The translations under genes and the position numbers were made by a program. From the NCBI GenBank assembly GCA_002336475.1, contig DDCX01000095.1:1-5084 (forward strand): DNA of 5,084 nucleotides. Reading direction: 5' to 3'. The notes beneath the pieces were generated by a model that did no database searches, was not told the DNA's origin, and saw nothing but the letters and a program-made list of their open reading frames with translations. Below are positions 1 through 5,084 of the stretch, piece after piece. The number at the start of each line of letters is the position of its first letter. Position 1 is the stretch's first letter. This stretch comes from Flavobacteriales bacterium UBA1995. Lineage in GTDB: Bacteria; Bacteroidota; Bacteroidia; Flavobacteriales_D; Sanyastnellaceae.

Positions 1-745
1 GTGGATGGCTGCTGCCACCGTTGCCGCAGTCATAGGCTTGACCTATGCCGCCATCGCTTTAACCCCACTGCGAGAGTGGGTGGTACCCGGGTATGTTTCC
101 ACCGAAACGCGTCAAATGCAAAAGGATGCCTGGATGGCAACCGACTCGTTGTCTCGCGAACTGGACATTCAAGCCCAATACCTCGAAAACATGATCGCCG
201 TCTTGGAAGGTAGAATCTCGCCAAGTTCCCTCATGGAAACCTCTGAAGAAGGACCTGCAGTCAGCAACCCCATCGCCACTGAAAGCCCGAGCCCTTCGTT
301 GGAGCGCCTGCGCATGGAAGTGGCCGAAGAAGACGCCTTCTCCATTGGTCGCAGCGGGGGACTCGACGACACCGGGTTGTGGCTCTCGCCTGTCGACGGA
401 AGGGTGTCAGACGGGTGGAATCCTGCCATTGGACACTGGGGCATCGACTTGGTCGCTCCCGAGAACAGCCCCGTCAAGGCCGCTGGCAAGGGAACCGTTG
501 TTTTTGCGGGGTTTACCGCTGGAGGAGGCCATACGCTCATCCTGCAGCATTCCGGAGACAAACTTTCGGTCTACATGCACAACAGCAGGCTTGAAGTCAA
601 TGCCGGTGACCGCGTGGACCAAGGCGAAGTCATCGCCATCATCGGAAACTCAGGGGACCACAGCACGGGGCCCCACCTTCACTTTGAATGGTGGGAAAAA
701 GGGGTTCCTGTTGACCCGGCTCTTCGGGTCAATCTGAACGCTTAA
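1..745 (+). CDS. M23 family (LytM/NlpD-type) peptidoglycan metallopeptidase, 5' partial
   Basis: Probable zinc endopeptidase acting on peptidoglycan cross-links in the periplasm, anchored in the inner membrane. The reading frame is open to the window edge. The first in-frame ATG (position 5) falls right before a hydrophobic segment (residues ~1-20 from that ATG), so the real start with a short cytoplasmic tail is probably upstream. Next comes a helical, charged stretch (~33-70), a Ser/Pro/Glu-rich linker (~75-105), and the M23 domain (~125-240). All expected active-site residues are visible: H144 and D148 in GHWGID, H192 in YMH, and H224 and H226 in GPHLHFEWW. The second His of HxH with H144 and D148 would bind zinc. 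The glycine-rich core (AAGKGTVVFAG, GEVIAIIGNSG) is typical. The visible 246 residues match nearly the whole length of such Bacteroidota proteins. It converges on the PfkB kinase gene with a one-base gap. The family call is firm; the exact bond cut, or a role as an activator of other hydrolases, cannot be read from the sequence. Confidence 0.93.
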   Translation, partial: WMAAATVAAVIGLTYAAIALTPLREWVVPGYVSTETRQMQKDAWMATDSLSRELDIQAQYLENMIAVLEGRISPSSLMETSEEGPAVSNPIATESPSPSLERLRMEVAEEDAFSIGRSGGLDDTGLWLSPVDGRVSDGWNPAIGHWGIDLVAPENSPVKAAGKGTVVFAGFTAGGGHTLILQHSGDKLSVYMHNSRLEVNAGDRVDQGEVIAIIGNSGDHSTGPHLHFEWWEKGVPVDPALRVNLNA

Positions 746-746
746 A

Positions 747-1709
747 TCAAAGGGCGACGGCCACCCTTTGCTCTTCCCAACGCGTCATTTTTCTGAATTG
801 ATGCAATCGGGCATTCAAAGCGCCTGAATCCACAGAAGAAATGCCTTCGGTACCGAAGGATTCGCAGGTAAAGCTGGCCAGGGCGCTTCCGACAACAACC
901 GCTTCTTTCATGGCTTCGAAGTCTGTCTTGCCCACAGAAGCCAAGTGCCCGATAAATCCGCCGGCAAAAGAGTCTCCTGCTCCTGTTGGATCCACCACTT
1001 CCTCTAATGGGAGCGCTGGACAAAAGAAGTACTCCACGCCGTCTGCACCCTTGTGAAACAACAACGCGCCATGCTCCCCTTTCTTGATGATCAAATAGCG
1101 TGGTCCCATGTTCAAGATGCACCGCGCTGCTTTCATCAAGCTCCGCTCGCCTGACAGTTGGCGCGCCTCTTCATCGTTGATCGTCAGAACATCGACCCGC
1201 GCAATGACAGCCTTCAAAGGCTCCATGGCAATGTCCATCCAAAAATTCATGGTGTCCAATACCACAAGCTCCGGCCGGCCTTCCAGTTGGTCCAAAACAG
1301 AGGCCTGCAAATTGGGATCAATGTTGCCCAGCATCAGCCACTTGGCCCCCTTCCACTCCTCCGGTATGACCGGCTTAAAGTCTGCCAGCACATTGAGCTC
1401 CGTCTCCAAAGTATCCCGGCCGTTCATGTCCATGTGGTACGAGCCTGACCAGAAAAAGCTCTTCTCCCCTGCCTTGCGCTCAATGCCCTCCACAAGCATG
1501 CCTGCATTCTGCATGCGGTTCAGCTCTTCTTGGGCGAAGTCTTCACCCACTACACTGACCAGGCCCGTTCGCACACCCAAGGTGCTCGCCGACCAACCAA
1601 TGTATGTCCCTGCACCCCCCACAATTCGTTCTCTCGAACCAAAGGGTGTCTGAATGGTATCGAACGCAACGGTGCCAACAGCAAGCACAGAGGAGGAATC
1701 AAATGACAT
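747..1709 (-). CDS. PfkB/ribokinase-family carbohydrate kinase, substrate unknown
   Basis: Cytoplasmic ATP-dependent kinase of the ribokinase fold, 320 residues, the normal length for the family. Visible motifs in order: a VGTVAFD N-terminal strand (11-17), the substrate-side GGAGTY motif (31-36) like PfkB signature 1, the DTMNFWMD block (152-159), NDEEA (178-182) resembling the N-x-x-E magnesium/phosphate motif, KKGEHGALL (209-217), and signature 2 DPTGAGDSFAGGFI (240-253) with catalytic base D246 and the anion hole formed by GAGD. From memory, the combination of TPFG, GGAGTY, WSGSYH and DTMNFWMD matches a PfkB subfamily conserved across Bacteroidota and usually annotated only as 'sugar kinase'. 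I cannot name its substrate (sugar, nucleoside or inositol are all possible). The ATG at 1709 was chosen because it precedes the first conserved strand by the usual ~10 residues and lies just downstream of a TATCTTTG promoter element. No Shine-Dalgarno is seen, as is common in this phylum. The gene appears monocistronic. Confidence 0.93.
   Translation of the reverse strand: MSFDSSSVLAVGTVAFDTIQTPFGSRERIVGGAGTYIGWSASTLGVRTGLVSVVGEDFAQEELNRMQNAGMLVEGIERKAGEKSFFWSGSYHMDMNGRDTLETELNVLADFKPVIPEEWKGAKWLMLGNIDPNLQASVLDQLEGRPELVVLDTMNFWMDIAMEPLKAVIARVDVLTINDEEARQLSGERSLMKAARCILNMGPRYLIIKKGEHGALLFHKGADGVEYFFCPALPLEEVVDPTGAGDSFAGGFIGHLASVGKTDFEAMKEAVVVGSALASFTCESFGTEGISSVDSGALNARLHQFRKMTRWEEQRVAVAL
748..770. 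terminator. possible weak hairpin terminator shared by convergent genes
   Basis: A perfect 7-bp inverted repeat, CAAAGGG (748-754) and CCCTTTG (764-770), with a 9-nt loop lies at the junction of the convergent peptidase and PfkB kinase genes. Its bases overlap the last codons and stop of the kinase gene. On the minus strand the stem is followed by ATTTAA, a poor U-tract; on the plus strand it is followed by CTCTTCCC, which is poorer. It is the only terminator-like structure at this junction, but it is weak and could be chance. Confidence 0.35.
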
Positions 1710-1726
1710 GTCGAAAAATTCTGCCG

Positions 1727-1734
1727 CAAAGATA
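1727..1734 (-). promoter_or_regulatory. promoter -7 element (TATCTTTG) for the PfkB kinase gene
   Basis: The minus strand reads TATCTTTG, an exact match to the Bacteroidota sigma-factor -7 consensus TAnnTTTG. It lies 17 bases before the kinase ATG at 1709, so transcription would begin about 10 bases before the start codon, giving a very short leader. No TTG -33 element is seen at the usual 17-23 base spacing; the nearest TTG upstream (1765-1767) is about 30 bases away. The match to the consensus is seen in the sequence; activity is inferred. Confidence 0.6.
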
Positions 1735-1761
1735 GTGCTCCCCTTTATGAGCCGTTTAGCG

Positions 1762-1792
1762 TTGCAATCATTAGAGAAACGGCGTATCTTTG
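1762..1792 (+). promoter_or_regulatory. promoter for tRNA-Asn (TTG, 20-nt spacer, TATCTTTG)
   Basis: TTG at 1762-1764 and TATCTTTG at 1785-1792 are separated by 20 bases, matching the Bacteroidota housekeeping promoter pattern TTG-N17-23-TAnnTTTG. Transcription would start near 1797-1800, about 20 bases before the 5' end of the mature tRNA, leaving a short leader for RNase P to remove. Confidence 0.75.
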
Positions 1793-1819
1793 CGCTCCCT
1801 ATTTTGTGGGACTGAGCAT

Positions 1820-1893
1820 TCCCCTATAGCTCAGCTGGTTAGAGCGACTGACTGTTAATCAGTAGGTCCCTGGTTCAAGTCCAGGTGGGGGAG
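1820..1893 (+). tRNA. tRNA-Asn (anticodon GTT)
   Basis: A full 74-nt cloverleaf can be folded by hand. The acceptor stem pairs TCCCCTA (1820-1826) with TGGGGGA (1886-1892), with one T-G wobble. The D-stem is GCTC/GAGC (1829-1832, 1842-1845). The anticodon stem ACTGA/TCAGT (1847-1851, 1859-1863) encloses the loop CTGTTAA with anticodon GTT at 1854-1856. The T-arm is CCTGG-TTCAAGT-CCAGG (1869-1885). The discriminator base is G1893, as expected for tRNA-Asn. The following bases are CAC, so the CCA end is not encoded and must be added by tRNA nucleotidyltransferase, as is usual in Bacteroidota. It has its own promoter and a terminator three bases downstream. Confidence 0.98.
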
Positions 1894-1896
1894 CAC

Positions 1897-1934
1897 AAAA
1901 AACCCCGGAGTTGATCTCCGGGGTTTTCTTTTTT
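1897..1934. terminator. strong bidirectional rho-independent terminator
   Basis: CCCCGGAG (1903-1910) pairs perfectly with CTCCGGGG (1916-1923) around the loop TTGAT. It is flanked by six A's (1897-1902) on the left and TTTTCTTTTTT (1924-1934) on the right. Read on the plus strand it ends the tRNA-Asn transcript; read on the minus strand it has a six-T run and ends the response-regulator operon, whose stop codon is 18 bases away. Confidence 0.93.
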
Positions 1935-1951
1935 ACTGATGGTTTATTGAT

Positions 1952-2701
1952 TCAGAGCAAGTTAATCCTGCTCGCAAGCAAGTCCTTGTAGCTGCCACCA
2001 ATGGGGATTTCCTTCTCCATGTCCCGCACTTGAATCATAGAGTATTTGATGCTGTGAATGGCATCGAGGTTCACGATATAGCTTCTGTGGACCCGCATAA
2101 AACGGCGCTCACTGAGCTTGTTCTCCACGTCCTTCATGGTGCTGTGAATGGTAAAACTCTGCTCGGGCGTATGAACCACCACGTAGTCTTTCAGCGCCTC
2201 AATGAAAAGAAGGTCGTTGTGGTCAATCTTCATCAACCGGCTGCGGTTCTTCACAAACAGGTACTCTGCCGACTCCTTATGCTCGGCCATGTTCCGTAAA
2301 AACTCGTTTTCCAAACGGGCCTCCTGCTCCTTAGAAAACTTGTGGATGGCCATTTCAATGCTGGTCTGCAGGTCCACATCCTTGAAAGGCTTCAAGATGT
2401 ATCCGTGCGGCTCAGCAAGCTTGGCTTCTCCCAAAGTGCTGCGATCAGCGTATGCCGTCAAAAAGATAATCGGGACATCCAGCGTCCGCTTGATTTCCTC
2501 TGCTGCAGCAATGCCGTTCATGTCGCCCTTCAACATGATGTCCATAAGGATCACATCAGGCCTCAATCTCACAGCCAGGTCAATCGCGTCCTCTCCGTTG
2601 TCGGCAGCGCCCACAACATTGTACCCGATCTTCTCAAGGGTTTGTTCGATGTCTTTACGGACGATGCTTTCGTCCTCAGTAACGAGAATGTTGATGGACA
2701 T
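1952..2701 (-). CDS. LytTR-family two-component response regulator
   Basis: A 249-residue DNA-binding response regulator acting in the cytoplasm. The receiver domain (~3-120) has the acidic pocket E9/D10, phosphoacceptor D54 in LMDIML, T82 with switch aromatic Y84 in FLTAYA, and K104 in ILKPF, so it should be phosphorylatable. A charged helical linker (~121-143) leads to a LytTR domain (~146-248) with typical features: LLFIEALKDYVVVHT (164-178), the TIHSTMKDVENKL helix (184-196), and FMRVHRSYIVNLDAI (201-215). LytTR domains bind direct-repeat DNA sites through a beta-rich fold. The gene lies 56 nt downstream of the PAS histidine kinase on the same strand, so that kinase is the likely partner. 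The ATG at 2701 fits the normal start of the receiver (SINILVTEDE). No promoter consensus is visible in the gap, so it is probably transcribed with the kinase; the gap holds small inverted repeats. The regulon cannot be deduced. Confidence 0.95.
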   Translation of the reverse strand: MSINILVTEDESIVRKDIEQTLEKIGYNVVGAADNGEDAIDLAVRLRPDVILMDIMLKGDMNGIAAAEEIKRTLDVPIIFLTAYADRSTLGEAKLAEPHGYILKPFKDVDLQTSIEMAIHKFSKEQEARLENEFLRNMAEHKESAEYLFVKNRSRLMKIDHNDLLFIEALKDYVVVHTPEQSFTIHSTMKDVENKLSERRFMRVHRSYIVNLDAIHSIKYSMIQVRDMEKEIPIGGSYKDLLASRINLL

Positions 2702-2706
2702 ATGGC

Positions 2707-2730
2707 TTTGGGTTCAGGTGCCCAAACCTG
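2707..2730. repeat. overlapping, mutually exclusive small inverted repeats before the regulator start
   Basis: TTTGGG (2707-2712) can pair with CCCAAA (2721-2726), and CAGGT (2715-2719) can pair with ACCTG (2726-2730). The two stems share bases, so only one can form at a time. They sit just ahead of the response-regulator start codon (2701) in the mRNA. A role in translation is inferred only. Confidence 0.35.
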
Positions 2731-2737
2731 TGGAATA

Positions 2738-2754
2738 GTTCGATAAATTCGAAC
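2738..2754. repeat. perfect 6-bp inverted repeat in the kinase-regulator gap
   Basis: GTTCGA (2738-2743) and TCGAAC (2749-2754) form a perfect inverted repeat around TAAAT. It begins about 4 bases after the kinase stop codon (TAG, 2758-2760 on the minus strand). It could be a small RNA hairpin shaping the relative expression of kinase and regulator, or an operator; it has no T-run and so does not look like a terminator. Confidence 0.45.
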
Positions 2755-2757
2755 CGA

Positions 2758-4986
2758 CTATCCGTCAAACAGGTTTTTGGGTCGCCGAAATTTAATAAAA
2801 AAGCGGGTACCCTCATCAGATTCTGCGGTCAACTCGGCATCAAGTTGCTCGCTGAGCGCCTGCACGAGGTAAAGTCCCAGCGAGTCGCGGCCACTCCAGT
2901 CGAACCCGTCCGGCAGACCAACCCCATCGTCTTTTACCTCGATGTAAACCGCTTCCTCACCTTCTGATTCTGGAACATCTTCCACCCTCAGTTTGACCGT
3001 AATGGTCCCTTGACTGCGGCCTATAAATGCGTATTTCATTGCATTTGACACCCATTCGTTCAGAATCAAACCACACGGAATCGCCTGATCCAAAGGGGCT
3101 TCGACATCCTCCAGCTCCGTCACCAACTCAACGTGTGTTTCACTCCGATAACCCTGAATGATGTTGCCTGCTATCCGAGTAATGTAGCTTGGAAAACCAA
3201 TCCTAGATACGTCTGTGTTTTGGTAGAGCGTCTCGTGAATGATGCTCATGGTAGACACCCGGTTCTGAATCTCCTCCAGGCCCACAATGGTCTTTTCGTC
3301 GTCCACAAATTTCTTCTGCAGATTCAGAATCGAATGGATGATTTGCAGGTTGTTTTTAACCCTGTGGTGCACCTCCTGCAACAAAATCTCCTTTTCCTTT
3401 AGGGCGTCGCGAATTCTGCGGTCGATGAGTTTACGCTCTGTAATGTCATATGCAATGGCACTGATTTCACCCTTGCTTCCTGGCGAATCAATGGGGTTCA
3501 GAAACAACTGCAGCCAACGCCTTCCACCCTCCTGCTCATCGCGGCTCGTTGCCCATTCAAAACGCTGGGGTTTTCCCGCCAAAGCCCGAGAAAACCGGTC
3601 TTTGAGGTCAAACCCGTTGAGGTCAACGCTTTTGAGCACCTGCGCTTTCAAAATGCTGCTCCTGTTCTCATTCTCAGCAGCACCTCCTTTCAAGCTAAGC
3701 CAGTTGTCAAAGTTGGCGTTGGCGCTCGTCACTTGATGGTCCTCAGAGGCTGTCCAAATGATAAAGTCCTCACCAGATTCAACAATAGACCTCAATCGGG
3801 CCGTCGTCCCTTTTAGAGCAGATTCAACCGCAATTCGATGTTCAATCTCTTGGGTCAATTGCTGGTTGGCCTCTTCTGCAACTTCGGCACGAATGCGCTC
3901 TTGCATCAAAGAATAGCGGTCGGTCACATCTGACAAGTTGACTTGCACGGCCGGCTGTCCGTCGAAAATGGTCAGCTTCCACTTGAGCATGATCCTTTTT
4001 CCCAAAGGCAACTCTACCTCCCACTCGGGAACCACATGGCCCGATCTTGTCTCCTTCGCAGAGTTGGCAATCCGCTCAGACAGCGATTCAGGAAAAAGGC
4101 CCTCGAACTTCATGCCCTCTAAGTCAATGTCTTCAAAAAGACTGTAGGCAACTGGATTGGCATAGCGCACCATCTCGTCTACCAGCAACACAATTCCATT
4201 GGGCGAACTCTGCACAAGCAAACGGAAGCGCTCTCGCTCTTGGACCAGGTCAAATTCTATGCGCTTTCGATCGGAAACATCGTACATCATCCACACCTCA
4301 AGGCCGTCCTCAAGCTTTCCCTTGCCGATGTCCAGGTGAAGGGTTTCCCCTGATTTATTGGTCAAGTTCCAATCTGCCCGATCGAACACACCACTACCCA
4401 CAATAGGCTCGAGGTTGCCAAGGCGTTTAAATCCAAGTTGTTTGATCGAGTCGCCAATCACCTGATCTGGATGTTCCAAACCCATCATCACCAAAAACCG
4501 GCTGTTCACATCGAGCACCACACCATTCTGCACCAATACAATGCCTTCTTGGGCGATGTCATTCAACCTTCGATAATGCGCTTCCCTGTCTTGGAGGGCC
4601 TGCTGTCTAAACTGTTGCTCGCTGATGTCCACCAACTGCAGCAAACCCGTTCCTTGGGGTCCTGGTGTCAGTCGGATTTCGCATTGGAACGTCCGTTCCT
4701 TTCCGCGCTTCAACACCAACTCCATGCGCACTGGAATCCGCTTATCATGCGGCAAATCACCCCAGCAAGCATCGTAGTAAGTCTTGTCTTCTTGGCGCCA
4801 AATAAATAGACCGCTCTGCAACCAATCGAAGGGCTCAAAACCCAACTCCAAACCCAACAAAAACCGGGCGCGTTCGTTGGCCTCGACCACCTTTGACTCT
4901 GACAGCAACAGCATGGCAGAGGGCAAAGCATCCATCCAATCTGTAGGCCAAGCGCCGGATAAACCTCCGTTCTTACCCATGATCAC
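2758..4986 (-). CDS. soluble multi-PAS sensor histidine kinase (HisKA_2 type)
   Basis: A 742-residue sensor kinase that should phosphorylate the LytTR regulator encoded downstream. No signal peptide or membrane segment is visible, so it probably senses an internal or diffusible signal. Four PAS-like domains can be placed: ~19-121, ~136-238, ~250-356 and ~396-518. Each ends in a typical D-[IV]-[ST]-[ED/DR] exit (VDISEQ, YDVSDR, SDVTDR, YDITER). A charged, probably coiled-coil segment (~358-400) separates PAS3 from PAS4. The kinase core has the HisKA_2 H-box EVHHRVKNNLQ (538-548; phosphoacceptor probably H541, the His before Arg), N-box LILNEWVSNAMKYAF (640-654) with E644 and N648, G1 box DDGVGLPDG (686-694), and SLGLYLV (702-708). 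All catalytic motifs look intact. The start is uncertain: GTG at 4986 overlaps the stop of the upstream MORN-like gene (GTGA), while ATG at 4980 starts two residues later. No cofactor-binding motif is obvious in the PAS domains. Confidence 0.94.
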   Translation of the reverse strand: MIMGKNGGLSGAWPTDWMDALPSAMLLLSESKVVEANERARFLLGLELGFEPFDWLQSGLFIWRQEDKTYYDACWGDLPHDKRIPVRMELVLKRGKERTFQCEIRLTPGPQGTGLLQLVDISEQQFRQQALQDREAHYRRLNDIAQEGIVLVQNGVVLDVNSRFLVMMGLEHPDQVIGDSIKQLGFKRLGNLEPIVGSGVFDRADWNLTNKSGETLHLDIGKGKLEDGLEVWMMYDVSDRKRIEFDLVQERERFRLLVQSSPNGIVLLVDEMVRYANPVAYSLFEDIDLEGMKFEGLFPESLSERIANSAKETRSGHVVPEWEVELPLGKRIMLKWKLTIFDGQPAVQVNLSDVTDRYSLMQERIRAEVAEEANQQLTQEIEHRIAVESALKGTTARLRSIVESGEDFIIWTASEDHQVTSANANFDNWLSLKGGAAENENRSSILKAQVLKSVDLNGFDLKDRFSRALAGKPQRFEWATSRDEQEGGRRWLQLFLNPIDSPGSKGEISAIAYDITERKLIDRRIRDALKEKEILLQEVHHRVKNNLQIIHSILNLQKKFVDDEKTIVGLEEIQNRVSTMSIIHETLYQNTDVSRIGFPSYITRIAGNIIQGYRSETHVELVTELEDVEAPLDQAIPCGLILNEWVSNAMKYAFIGRSQGTITVKLRVEDVPESEGEEAVYIEVKDDGVGLPDGFDWSGRDSLGLYLVQALSEQLDAELTAESDEGTRFFIKFRRPKNLFDG

Positions 4987-5084
4987 CGATCCGTTTTGGA
5001 ACCATTGACTTTGAAAATTCTACCGCTGCGATACTGCCTCACCAGTCTGACCACACCCATGGCATCGAAGTAACGCCAATTTCC
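4983..5084 (-). CDS. MORN/YwqK-like repeat protein, C-terminal fragment (partial)
   Basis: On the minus strand a frame is open from the window edge to a TGA at 4985-4983, giving 33 residues that begin GNWRYFDAMG and end in NGSKTDR. The pattern G-x-W-x-Y-F-D-x-x-G followed about seven residues later by Y-x-x-G (YRSG) fits one MORN/YwqK-type repeat, as found in tandem in many Bacteroidota proteins often labelled 'YwqK family antitoxin' or 'MORN repeat protein'. That label does not prove an antitoxin role. The stop overlaps the kinase GTG start as GTGA, which supports a real, translationally coupled gene. Only about one repeat is visible, so the full length, any signal peptide and the function are unknown. 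It could also be an unrelated protein with a chance match. Confidence 0.6.
   Translation of the reverse strand, partial: GNWRYFDAMGVVRLVRQYRSGRIFKVNGSKTDR

Larger units (their letters stand above)
1725..1794. repeat. nested inverted repeats across the divergent promoter region
   Basis: An outer perfect 10-bp inverted repeat is formed by CGCAAAGATA (1725-1734) and TATCTTTGCG (1785-1794); it contains the two divergent -7 elements. An inner perfect 7-bp repeat is formed by GCCGTTT (1751-1757) and AAACGGC (1777-1783), flanking the TTG of the tRNA promoter. The outer repeat is partly explained by both promoters using the same -7 sequence. The inner repeat is not explained that way, and could be an operator or chance. 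Confidence 0.5.

Noticed and set aside
1108..1653. Long open frame on the plus strand (181 codons)
   Set aside because: It is antisense to the well-supported PfkB kinase gene, its translation is Ser/Pro-rich without recognisable motifs, and it is explained as a shadow of the kinase codon pattern.
1691..1696. AGGAGG on the plus strand, like a Shine-Dalgarno
   Set aside because: It lies inside the minus-strand kinase gene and no plausible plus-strand gene starts after it.
1800..1806. TATTTTG as a second plus-strand -7 element near the tRNA
   Set aside because: It is one base short of TAnnTTTG, and the upstream TTG-N20-TATCTTTG is a full match with better spacing to the tRNA.
1820..1934. tRNA-Asn as a possible integration site for a mobile element
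   Set aside because: tRNA genes are common attachment sites, but no repeat of the tRNA 3' end, integrase or phage-like gene is seen here; a terminator follows immediately and ordinary genes flank it.
2202..2738. Plus-strand open frame (178 codons) opposite the response regulator
   Set aside because: The receiver and LytTR motifs on the minus strand are unambiguous; the plus-strand translation is low-complexity and has no family features.
2702..2757. A separate promoter for the response regulator
   Set aside because: The minus-strand gap contains a TTTG but not the TAnn ahead of it, so no TAnnTTTG element is present.
4047..4406. Plus-strand open frame (119 codons) opposite the PAS kinase
   Set aside because: It lies wholly within the coding strand of PAS domains 2-3 of the kinase and shows no independent start context or motif.

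Overview
The window looks like chromosomal DNA from a member of the Bacteroidota, most likely the Flavobacteriales or a close relative, of intermediate GC content by eye. The reasons are: two copies of the Bacteroidota -7 promoter element TAnnTTTG (both TATCTTTG); no clear Shine-Dalgarno sequences ahead of the genes; a tRNA without an encoded CCA end; a membrane-anchored M23 peptidase with a short periplasmic spacer; a PfkB-type kinase with a DTMNFWMD motif that I recall as typical of a conserved Bacteroidota subfamily; and a PAS/HisKA_2 kinase next to a LytTR response regulator.

Layout. (1) 1-745, plus strand: the 3' part of an M23 (LytM/NlpD-type) peptidase gene, whose start lies before the window. 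(2) 747-1709, minus strand: a complete PfkB-family carbohydrate kinase, convergent with the peptidase and only one base away. A 7-bp hairpin at the junction may serve as a weak terminator. (3) 1710-1819: a compact divergent promoter region, with one TATCTTTG pointing at the kinase and another, with a well-placed TTG, pointing at the tRNA. (4) 1820-1893, plus strand: tRNA-Asn(GTT), followed at once by a strong hairpin terminator (1897-1934) that has T-runs on both strands. (5) 1952-5084, minus strand: an apparent three-gene operon read right to left. It holds the C-terminal end of a MORN/YwqK-like repeat protein (running off the window), a soluble four-PAS sensor histidine kinase, and a receiver-LytTR response regulator. 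The bidirectional terminator ends the operon.

How the genes work together. The kinase and regulator form a cognate two-component pair: an apparently cytoplasmic sensor with four PAS domains would phosphorylate Asp54 of a DNA-binding LytTR regulator. The MORN-like gene overlaps the kinase start by GTGA, so the two are probably translated together. The 56-nt gap between kinase and regulator holds small inverted repeats that could tune regulator expression. The peptidase, PfkB kinase and tRNA look like ordinary housekeeping neighbours. I see no mobile element, CRISPR array or clearly new defence or biosynthetic system. The least ordinary part is the MORN-like/PAS-kinase/LytTR operon.
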